Source of the DNA: Diplodia intermedia
Taxonomy: Eukaryota > Ascomycota > Dothideomycetes > Botryosphaeriales > Botryosphaeriaceae
Direction of reading: 5' to 3'
DNA length: 64,000 nucleotides
Assembly: GCA_021495925.1 (NCBI GenBank)
Contig: JAKEKT010000007.1
Location: 558,001 to 622,000 of the forward strand
Made by a program: the position numbers and the translations under genes. Shown here in pieces: positions 23,534 through 32,049 of the stretch; positions within the stretch are counted from its first letter, which is position 1; each line of letters starts with the position of its first letter. Under the pieces are notes generated by a model. The model had not been told where the DNA came from. It saw only the letters and a program-made list of their open reading frames with translations, and made no database searches.

Positions 23534-24288
23534 GATGAGGACTGCGGCCGGCGGCGTGGCGGGGCGGGCGTGTCGATGCGGCGTGCAATTGTCGCAGTCG
23601 CGCGGTCTGCTGGCGACGTGTTAGCGGAGACGCGTGGGACACGCCGCTGGGTCGCGGGCGAAGAATTCGGGGTCAGGTGACGCCTCGCGGTAGCCCAAAT
23701 GTCCCTGGCACGCATTGCTCGGCCGCAAAAGACTCGCATCTTTCTACATCCGTCTCACCGCGGCACGTCGTGCTGCACCTACTTACGTTAATAGTGGACT
23801 CCATGCCCACACGTATTCCTTCCAGCCATGGGCTTTGCATCGACGCCTGGGCGGTGCTTCAACTCCCAATTGCACGAGTGTAGGGGCATAGGATGCGTAC
23901 TCGCACCCCTGGAGCCTCACCTGGCCGAGCTCCGCGGCTGGCGCAGCGATGGAAGCCGCGCCTGTGCCCGACCGTCCCGCCTCCGACGCCGCCATCTCCG
24001 AGCTCCTCTGTCGGCGAGCGAGCCCACGTTGCCCTCTGCGAACAGCGGGCTGACGCGCGTCCCACTGCGCCTGCGTGCGCGGCAGATGGATACCCGTCAC
24101 ACTGGCCAATCAAACCCGCTCTGCCACGCGAAAACGACCTGATGCTCGGACTAGCTGCAGTGCTGATAAGATTGTCGTCCAGCTATACATTATTATGCCC
24201 TGCCTCTTCTGCGCCTTGAGCCCGTGTGCTGCTTCGACATTCTTTTGAGCCCACTTCGACCGCTGGCGCAGGCAAGCTGTGTCTCGCC
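23534..24288. other. Shared divergent promoter, mbp1 and secreted protein
   Basis: These 755 bases lie between two divergent start codons. No further gene is recognised. Besides the ACGCGT box above there is an ACGCGCGT-like run near 24053. Confidence 0.5.
23630..23635 (-). promoter_or_regulatory. ACGCGT (MCB-type) box in the mbp1 promoter
   Basis: An exact ACGCGT palindrome lies 97 bases before the Mbp1-like ATG. It would suit self-regulation by the MBF complex. A single hexamer can be chance. Confidence 0.35.
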
Positions 24289-26499
24289 ATGCGTCTCACA
24301 AATCTCTCTCTGGTCACCGGCCTAGCCGCCAGTGCTTCCTTCGAGCCCGCTCTAGCCACGGCCGGCTTCAGCGAAGAATCTCCAGCTCCGTTGGAGAACG
24401 CTAACCATGTTTTCAACGCCCTCCACTCATCCATGCGCCAATGGGGCTCTTCCTTGAGCCACAACGGCATGTCCTTCTTCCTCGCCTCGGTCCCCGAAGG
24501 AACCCAGCTCTACCATGGCAGGTCTAGCAACGAGTCTGTCAAGGGCATGGAATGGCTTGCGTTTGAGCCCGAGCATGCTCTGGTCTTTGCCAGGCCTCAT
24601 GGCCCACCGCCGGGAAAGGGTCCTGGTCGTGGCGGCCCCGGCCGAGGCCCTCCTGGACAAGGCCCTCCTGGACAGGGTCCCCCTCCACCATTCCCCGCGG
24701 GAGAATCGAGCTCTGAGCACAAGGAACATCATGGATGGGGGAAGCCACCACACGGCGAAGGGTACCGTCCGGACTGGAAGCGCCCCGGCTGGGAGAAGCA
24801 TCACGGTGCTGATCGTCAAGCACCCATGGGAAAGAGGGATCCTAAGGCCAAGGATGACAGTGCTGGAGGTTATCTGCATACCTACCGTACTAAGCACAAC
24901 CTCTCCCTTCTGTACATTGACGGCATGTCTGCCGGCAAGACGCAGAAAGGAACCTTGGACTCCACCGATGCCATCCTGCTTGGCGTGGACATAGAAGAGC
25001 ACAACCGGCACATGTGGGACTACGAGCGCGGTCAGGCACTCTGCAACCTGACCCGGGACGAATGGGGCAACCGCGTCGACGGTTTCCTGCGCATGGAGAT
25101 GGGCTTCGAAATCATCTTGTGCGACTTCGAGAAACACCTTGACGTGGAGCGCGTCACTCAGACAGCTGGCCGGAGATCGGATGACAGGGGACCACCCAGA
25201 GGCGGATTCGGCGACATGACCTACTACCGCGCTGTGGCGTCTCGATTCGACGGTATTGGCGGCAACCGCGTGTCGGTCAACTACGACGACTTCGTCACGG
25301 CCTTCACCTACAATACTGACCTCTTCAACGGCGAGCTTCTGCCGCGTCTCCTCAACGTGTCCAATGAGACGCTGAGTCTGATGCACGATGATGTGACACA
25401 GCTTGTCATGTCCCGTCCCTCTCCGGCTTATGGCAAGATCCAGCCGACTACGAACTGGCAGGTTGTGGCAGATTTGGTCGTTGAGCGTTACTCCGACCGA
25501 ATCCAGTACCTCGCCTCGTTTTCCGACTTGGAGATACTGCAGAGGGAAGCTGAGCAGGCTCTCAAGCCGTACATTGACTACGGAAACCGGAACAGCGCTG
25601 CAGAGATCGAGCGCTGCGCAGCGCAACACCTGCCGGCCTCCTCCCTGAGGTCTCTCTCCACTGCTCCGGTTGCTGCTCAGGCGATCCACGCTGTGACCTC
25701 CTCCATCTGCAACACACTTGTCTCTCTCTCCAACGCTACTGATGTAGATAGCGCCAGGTCTTCTGTGCAGAACCTGATGTCGTATCTCCAGTGGACCACG
25801 TGGAAGCGCTGCCGTGGGTGCGGCGCCGAGGAGGTTTGCTTCATCCCTATCTGGCCTGCAGGCCGCAAGCAGGATTACGAGAACCCTCAGTGCCAGAGCA
25901 GCCTCCCGAGCTCTCACGATGACTCCTACTGGGGCGGCTGGGGACCGGGACCTAGGCCTCCTAAGGATGGAGAGGGCAGGATACAGGAAGAGAAGTATCC
26001 GGCACCGCCGCCATACGCACCCTACCCGCCGCCACCTTACGGTCACTACCCTCCGCCGCCGCCGCCGCCGCCGCCTCCTCCTCCTCACAACGACAACTTT
26101 CCGGCGCCTCACGGAGATCACCCTCCTCCTCCTCCTCCTCCTCCTCCTCCCCACGGAGATCGCCCTCCTCATCCCCACGGTGATGGCCACCCTCCTCCCC
26201 ATGCAGACTACGCTCCCCCGCCTCACGGCGACCATCCTCCCCCACCTCACGGCGACCGTCCGCCGCCGCCTCCCCCTTACAGCGATAATATCCCGCACCC
26301 TCACGGCTACCGCCTTCCCCCTCCTCACGGCGATCATCTTCCCCCTCCTCATGGTGACGCTCCACCTCCACCTCACGGCAACCATCTTCCCCTGCCTCAT
26401 GGCGAGCGCCCTCCTCCTCCTCATGGCGAGCGCCCCCCGCCGCCTCCTGGAGGCCATGTTCCACCTCCTCACCGGGAGCATTACGGTCGAGTGTGGTGA
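24289..26499 (+). CDS. Secreted fungal protein with Pro/His/Gly repeat tail
   Basis: A single exon of 736 residues. The start is the ATG at 24289, which opens a clear signal peptide (MRLTNLSLVTGLAASASFEP..ALATA). The body begins NALHSSMRQWGSSLSHNGMS, then EGTQLYHGRS and GMEWLAFEPEHALVFARP. A Gly/Pro spacer (about 105-140) is followed by GGYLHTYRTKHNLSLLYIDG and MSAGKTQKGTLDSTDAILLG. The two blocks look like one conserved fungal family with no known activity. The body has several N-glycosylation sequons and Cys residues (including CRGCGAEEVC), as expected for an extracellular protein. From about residue 565 the tail is almost pure Pro with repeated HGD/HGE units (PPPHGDHPPPP type), suggesting a cell-wall or extended surface role. 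The tail DNA is a degenerate CCT/CAC repeat and probably varies in length. Confidence 0.88.
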   Translation: MRLTNLSLVTGLAASASFEPALATAGFSEESPAPLENANHVFNALHSSMRQWGSSLSHNGMSFFLASVPEGTQLYHGRSSNESVKGMEWLAFEPEHALVFARPHGPPPGKGPGRGGPGRGPPGQGPPGQGPPPPFPAGESSSEHKEHHGWGKPPHGEGYRPDWKRPGWEKHHGADRQAPMGKRDPKAKDDSAGGYLHTYRTKHNLSLLYIDGMSAGKTQKGTLDSTDAILLGVDIEEHNRHMWDYERGQALCNLTRDEWGNRVDGFLRMEMGFEIILCDFEKHLDVERVTQTAGRRSDDRGPPRGGFGDMTYYRAVASRFDGIGGNRVSVNYDDFVTAFTYNTDLFNGELLPRLLNVSNETLSLMHDDVTQLVMSRPSPAYGKIQPTTNWQVVADLVVERYSDRIQYLASFSDLEILQREAEQALKPYIDYGNRNSAAEIERCAAQHLPASSLRSLSTAPVAAQAIHAVTSSICNTLVSLSNATDVDSARSSVQNLMSYLQWTTWKRCRGCGAEEVCFIPIWPAGRKQDYENPQCQSSLPSSHDDSYWGGWGPGPRPPKDGEGRIQEEKYPAPPPYAPYPPPPYGHYPPPPPPPPPPPPHNDNFPAPHGDHPPPPPPPPPPHGDRPPHPHGDGHPPPHADYAPPPHGDHPPPPHGDRPPPPPPYSDNIPHPHGYRLPPPHGDHLPPPHGDAPPPPHGNHLPLPHGERPPPPHGERPPPPPGGHVPPPHREHYGRVW
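26030..26475 (+). repeat. Coding microsatellite: Pro-His-Gly-Asp repeat
   Basis: A degenerate tandem array of CCT/CCG/CCC triplets punctuated by CAC-GGC-GA(T/C/G) units encodes the tail of the secreted protein. The unit length varies (8-12 residues) and codon use differs between copies, so the array is old or under protein-level selection. Confidence 0.8.
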
Positions 26500-27192
26500 T
26501 CGACAGGAGAAGACGGTGGATGGGCTGGCATGGAGTGAGAATCGGCAGCGAAAAGAAGAGCGCAAGTTTTAGAGGATAAAGGATAGTTTCATTCAGGACG
26601 CAGTGTTGTATACCCACATAATTTATTAGATAGTACGAATGTAGAGCAGTCGAGGCGTTGCAACTATATCCGAAGGGTCCCTGGTCATCTCGCTACACCG
26701 CACCAGGCAGGCGCCGCCGAACAGCAGCCGAGTTGCGGAGCAGGACGCGGTGGCGGGGCCAGGGCTGCCAAGCGTGCGCAAGCGAGTCAGGCGATCCCGG
26801 CAGGTTGAGCAGATTATTACCGCCTCACCACCCTCGCGCCGCCCTCCCACACACAGCTGCGAGGCGGGGGGATCGCCCGAAGGCGGAAGGAAGGGAGGCG
26901 GCCGTGGCCGAGGGGCGAGCAATTTATATGTCAGTTGCGGCATGGCTGCCGGCAAGCGGGTTCGCCTTGTGCGCGATTGCGAAACGTGCTCAAACCCACG
27001 CGTCCCCATCTGGGATGTGCGCCAAGGTCCAACCACCAGCCCAACAAGGCCCGGTTTAACCACTACCTACATATCTACTCGGGCTCGCTGCTGCCCACCT
27101 CCGTCTTCACCTTCGCCCGCTCTCTCTCGCCATCGACAACCTCCGGCGGCGCCCCCCTTGATACCCTGATCCCGGACCGCCGATCGCTCAAG
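26500..27192. other. Intergenic, promoter of the copper transporter
   Basis: No gene is recognised. Two copies of the copper-motif core TGCTCA are present, one on each strand (see the next entry). Confidence 0.5.
26806..26992 (+). promoter_or_regulatory. Two TGCTCA copper-response motif candidates
   Basis: TGCTCA occurs at 26987-26992 (context CGTGCTCA) and in reverse at 26806-26811 (context TCTGCTCA). They lie 206 and 387 bases before the Ctr ATG. Mac1-type copper regulators of yeast and Aspergillus bind a GCTC/TGTGCTCA core upstream of copper-uptake genes. Control by a Mac1-like factor is inferred. Confidence 0.4.
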
Positions 27193-28228
27193 ATGGACAT
27201 GAGCGGTTCTATGTCGGGCATGGCCATGTCGACAATGGCCTCGTCCATGGACATGGCCTCGTCCATGACCATGGCCATGTCGTCCACCGGCACGGCGGCA
27301 GCTGCTTCGGCCACCAGCACAATGGACATGTCGTCGATGGACTCGATGGACATGGGCGGCGGCGACTGCCAAGTTTCGGTAGGGACCTTGGACCGTTCAT
27401 CAGAACATGATCCTGACATTACTGCAGATGCTGTGGAACTGGTACACTATCGATGCCTGTACGTAAAATGCTTCCGGCCCCCCCTGGTTCAGCCAATCTG
27501 TTGGGATCACCCTGGACCATGGTGGAAAATGTCCAAGCCAAGGACATGGACCTGAAAGGGCCCTGTACAAACAAGCTTCTGACCAATCACACAGGCTTCC
27601 TCACAGAGTCATGGCACATCACGTCCAAGGGCATGTTCGCCGGCTCTTGCATTGGCGTGATCCTGATGGTCATGCTGCTCGAGTTCCTCCGCCGCGCCGC
27701 AAAAGAGTACGACCGCCTCCTCCTGCGGCAGCACCAGCGCGCCATCTTCGCCGAGGTTTCGTCCTCGGGCAGCTCCTCGCCGCAACGGACCCCGGCGCCT
27801 GCGCCTGCACCCGAGCCCGCTCCCGTCAGCTGCTGTGACAACACCGACTCGATTGAGAGCGAGAAGAATGAGTCGTCCAAGCCGAGTGCTGCTGCCATCA
27901 CCACCGCCGCCCGAACCGCGCCTTTCCCGAGAAGGACGACGACGAGGTTCAGGCCGAATGTCATGCAGCAAGCCATCAGGGCGCTACTCCATCTGCTGCA
28001 GTTTGCTCTGGCGTACTTTGTCATGCTGCTCGCCATGTACTACAACGGCTACCTGATCATCTGCATTTTCATCGGTGCATTCCTGGGCGCATTCATCTTC
28101 TCGTGGGAAAGCGTAGAGGTGGCCGTGGCTAGCGGGATGTGAGTAACAGCCCGATTTCCCCCTACAAGTGTCCTCGCTAACCCGGTAACAGGGGAGTGGA
28201 AGAGGATCCAACCGTTTGCTGCGGTTGA
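27193..28228 (+). CDS. CTR3: Ctr3-type high-affinity copper transporter
   Basis: Exons 27193-27378, 27428-27458, 27595-28138 and 28192-28228 give 265 residues. The extracellular N-terminus is Met-rich, with many MxM/MxxM copper-binding pairs (MDMSGSMSGMAM...). The Ctr3 hallmark CQVSMLWNWYTIDACFLTES is assembled across exons 1-3. TM1 follows (about 84-105), then a cytosolic loop rich in Ser, Pro and Ala. TM2 (about 205-225) has the selectivity motif MLLAM (MxxxM). TM3 has GAFLG (GxxxG) for trimer packing. The short last exon replaces an immediate stop with EEDPTVCCG, the Cys-Cys end usual in this family. Ctr proteins form plasma-membrane (or vacuolar) trimers that import Cu(I). Confidence 0.94.
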
Positions 28229-28768
28229 GAGAAGGTTGTTCTAGAAGGTTGATCTGGAAGGTTGAGCGTGTGCATTAAGATACCACTGGAGAACGTAATG
28301 ACAGACCGTATAATGATCCATGCCCGCGTGTTCGCAGCGGACTGAAACAAACAACGCTCGCAGATGTGACAAGTAGAGTGTCCAGTCTGAGCGGGCGTGT
28401 ACCCGACGAATCACAGCAGCCCAGCAGAAAGCTGGCTCATTGTGAATGCCTACCCTCGCAGACGGTAAGCAACGCCGTCGGTCTGAGTCAGACGGGCATG
28501 GGCTTCAGGTTCGCAGAATGTGACGGCATTTGTTGCCGAATTATGTGCTCGAGCGAAAGTCGGCGAGGCCGGAGATTGCCCGGATCGGCGTGGTGTCGTG
28601 AACAAAAGTCCCTTGGGACGGCAGCTTTGAAAGCTCGCGCCGTGTGACTCAAGCTGCTCCGCGCCCTCCGCCAGACAAGTCGCTCTCTAAACTCCCTCCC
28701 TGCCGGCGACACCTCCGCGGCCGCTCTCCACGAAATCCCACCAAGAATTCGTGCCTCCCGACGCAACA
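28229..28768. other. Intergenic, trpC promoter
   Basis: These are 540 bases without a gene. They contain the two Gcn4/CPC1-type sites described separately. Confidence 0.55.
28484..28651 (+). promoter_or_regulatory. Two Gcn4/CPC1-type sites before trpC
   Basis: TGAGTCA at 28484-28490 and TGACTCA at 28645-28651 are the two half-strand forms of the consensus TGA(C/G)TCA. They lie 285 and 124 bases before the trpC ATG. In fungi, Gcn4/CPC1/CpcA induces amino-acid biosynthesis genes, including tryptophan genes, through this site when amino acids run short. Confidence 0.65.
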
Positions 28769-31131
28769 ATGGCCGCAGAACTCGTCGACCACTCCCCGCA
28801 CCACCCCGCCCCGGCGCCGCCGGTTGAAACGGCCAAGAACCTCGTCCTCATAGACAACTACGACTCGTTCACCTGGAACGTCTACCAGTACCTTGTCCTC
28901 GAAGGCGCCGCCGTCACCGTCTTCCGCAATGATGAGATCAGCCTCGACGAGCTCATCGCGAAGAAGCCGACCCAGCTGGTCGTGAGCCCTGGTCCCGGCC
29001 ACCCCGAGACCGACTCTGGCATAAGCAGGGACGCCATCAAACATTTCGCGGGCAAGATCCCCATTCTGGGAGTGTGCATGGGAGAGTGCGTTGTCTCTGG
29101 GCCGTAGCCGCGACGAACCCTCCGCTAATCGCTCCCTCGTCCAGGCAATGCATCTACTCTGTCTTCGGCGGCCGTGTCGACGTGACCGGTGAGATCCTGC
29201 ACGGAAAGACATCGCCGCTGCGCCATGACGGCAAGGGTGTGTACGCGAACGTTCCTCAAGACGTGGCCGTGACGAGATACCACTCCCTGGCCGGCACCCA
29301 TCCTACGCTTCCCGAATGCCTCGAGGTCTCTTCCTGGATTGCGACCGGCCCGGATGGTGGCAAGGGTATAATCATGGGCGTCAGACACAAGGAATATGTC
29401 ATCGAGGGTGTGCAATACCACCCCGAGAGCATCTTGACAGAGGACGGCCGGACCCAGATCAAAAACTTCCTGAGGATGCAGGGAGGCACCTGGGCTGAGA
29501 ACGAGAAGCTCGCCAAGGCCCAGCCAGCTGCTGCGAGCGCCCCCAATGGCGCCATTGCCGTCGACAAGAAGACCTCCATCCTGGAGAAGATCTTCGATCA
29601 CCGCCGTGCCGCCGTTGCAGCCCAGAAGCAGATTCCTTCTCAGAGGCCTGTGGACCTGCAGGCTGCGTTTGACATGGACATTGCCCCGCCTCTCATTTCG
29701 TTCCCCGATCGTCTCAGGCAGTCGCCCTACCGGCTGTCACTGATGGCCGAGATTAAGCGCGCCTCCCCTTCCAAGGGCATCATTTCACTGTCCACGTGTG
29801 CGCCTCAGCAGGCCCGGACCTATGCGCTCGCAGGCGCCAGCGTGATCTCTGTCCTCACCGAGCCTGAATGGTTCAAGGGAAGTATTGATGACCTGAAGCT
29901 TGTGCGTCAGGCGCTGGAAGGCATGCCCAACCGCCCGGCCATTCTGCGCAAGGAATTCGTCTTCGAGGAGTACCAGATCCTCGAGGCAAGGTTGGCGGGT
30001 GCTGATACCGTTCTGCTCATCGTCAAGATGTTGGACGAGGCCACTCTTAAGAGGCTATATCTTTACTCCCAATCGCTTGGCATGGAGCCTCTGGTTGAGG
30101 TCAACACCGCCGATGAGATGCACATTGCAGTAAATCTCGGGGCGAAGGTCATTGGTGTGAACAACCGCAACCTGACCAACTTTGAGGTAGACTTGGAGAC
30201 CACCAGCAGGCTGATGGACATTGTCCCCAAGGAGACCATTGTCTGCGCTCTCAGCGGCATTGCCGGCCCTAAGGACGTCGAGCCGTACGAGAAGAACGGC
30301 GTCGGCGCTGTCCTCGTCGGCGAGGCTCTGATGAGGGCTTCCAACACCGCTCAGTTCATTGCCCAGCTTCTCGGCGGCTCGAGCGAAGCGGTGAAGACCA
30401 CGCCTCGCGCAGCACCGCTCGTCAAGATCTGCGGCACCCGGTCGGCGGAAGCCGCGAAGACGGCCATCGAGGCGGGCGCCGACCTTATCGGCATCATCCT
30501 CGTCGAAGGCCGCACGCGGTGCGTCTCGAACGAGACGGCGCTCGAGATCTCACAAGTAATTCACAGCACACCGAAGCCATCCGCCGCCGCCGCCTCTTCC
30601 ACAACCTCCAGCATCCCCAACGCCGCAACCGAATTCTTCTCCCACGCTGCGCAACACCACGTCTCGCACCCCTCCCGCGCCCTCCTCGTCGGCGTCTTCC
30701 GCAACCAACCCCTCGCCCACATCCTCGCGCAGCAAAAGGCGCTCAACCTCGACATCGTCCAGCTGCATGGCGATGAGCCGGTCGAGTGGGCCCGCCTCAT
30801 CCCCGTGCCCGTCGTGCACGCCTTCAAGCCGGGCCAGGCCGGGCTCGCGCGCCGCGCCTACCACGCGCTCTCGCTGCTCGACTCGGGGGCCGGCGGCTCG
30901 GGGCAGAAGCTCGATCTGAAGGAGGTCAAGGAGACGTTGGACAAGGACCCGAGCTTGCACGTCTTGTTGGCGGGTGGGCTGGGCCCGGAGAATGTGAGGG
31001 ACGCGATCGCGGAGTTGGGGGAGCTGGCGGAGCGGGTGGTGGGCGTGGATGTGAGCAGTGGGGTGGAGGTGGATGGGAAGCAGGATTTGGGGAAGATCAA
31101 GGCTTTTGTAGAGGCAGCGAAGGCGGCTTAG
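28769..31131 (+). CDS. trpC: Trifunctional tryptophan enzyme (GATase-IGPS-PRAI)
   Basis: Exons 28769-29085 and 29145-31131 give 767 residues. Residues about 24-225 are the anthranilate synthase glutaminase: LVLIDNYDSFTWNVYQYL, VVSPGPGHPETDSGI, the Cys nucleophile in GVCMGEQC (spanning the 59-base intron) and the His-Glu pair in QYHPES. Residues about 255-515 are indole-3-glycerol-phosphate synthase (LMAEIKRASPSKG, LRKEFVFEEYQILEAR, VIGVNNRNLTNFEVDL). Residues about 540-767 are phosphoribosylanthranilate isomerase (LVKICGTRSAEAAKTAIEAG, VQLHGDEP, LLAGGLGPENV, VGVDVSSGVE). The order matches trp-1/trpC of filamentous ascomycetes. The glutaminase works with anthranilate synthase component I (TRP2), which is not in the window. 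The protein is cytosolic. The promoter carries CPC1-type sites. Confidence 0.98.
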
Positions 31132-32049
31132 GCTTGGGCTTGGGCTTGGGCGTTATATTTGCCTGGGGAGAGATATTTTAGATGATTGTGACTTTTCTGG
31201 GTTTGCGCGAATCGAATTCGAGCTCTTCCGCTGGTTTGTGCAGAGCTTTTCGTCAGGATGGAGACTGTGACCTGCTCGTGCCCAAGAAGTATTTCCAGAT
31301 GTCTACGTATGTGGTTGGGGGAGTCATCACTAAGCATGCCGGTCAGATGGTGTTGGGCACGGGCATCGTTCACGCAGAGCTGCCGACAGCTCGGGACCGC
31401 GCCGGCACGCTCTCCGCGCTTTTGCACTACCGATCAAGGAATGCTCGAGGAGCTATTAAGCGGCTAGCGCGAAAAAGGTCATGCGATTCTCACTGCTGGG
31501 CGCGTTGGGCGCGGCAACGAATGTAGGCGGAGTGCGCGGGACACTGAGCACCGCGCCACTTCATCTCCGCACAGTGCTTACATCGGGCAAGCGTGAGGTG
31601 GAGGCAGCATGGATTGAGAGCTCGATGCTCGATTTTTGCGCCTTGTTTGCGCGACTCACTGCAAAGTAACGTTTGGGCGTAGCGAAGCGACTGGTGGAGT
31701 GAGGACGATAGCGGTGAGAGTTGCAGCTCATCGGTTGTATTCTGTGCTCAAGTTAGATGGCGTCGATAGTCTCGTTTTTGCTGCACGTCTTAGCATCTGA
31801 AAGTTGGGCGGTTGTGTGTTTGCTTGGGATGTCGCGTCGCAGCTGCCTCACCTCACCTCCCCTCACCTCTGGACAGCACCTCACCTTCGAAGCACCACGC
31901 AAAATGGCCACCATTTTCGAGCCCGCCAGCCAAGCCTCGCTTCGCCCGCCTGCTACTTACTCCCACACTCTTCTCTTCGCCCTCCTCTTCCTCTTCCTCA
32001 TCCTCTTTTCTCCTACATCCGACCGGCGACGAAGCCCAGCAACGACGCC
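31132..32049. other. Intergenic, promoter and leader of the 32050 gene
   Basis: No protein gene is assigned. The leader region contains an upstream ATG in good context at 31904. It opens a 69-codon frame ending at 32113, inside the main frame. Confidence 0.5.

Noticed and set aside
24427..26565. A 712-codon minus-strand open frame antisense to the secreted protein
   Set aside because: It mirrors the Pro-rich repeat and codes for Arg/Val runs. The plus strand has a signal peptide and family motifs, so this is a shadow of codon bias.
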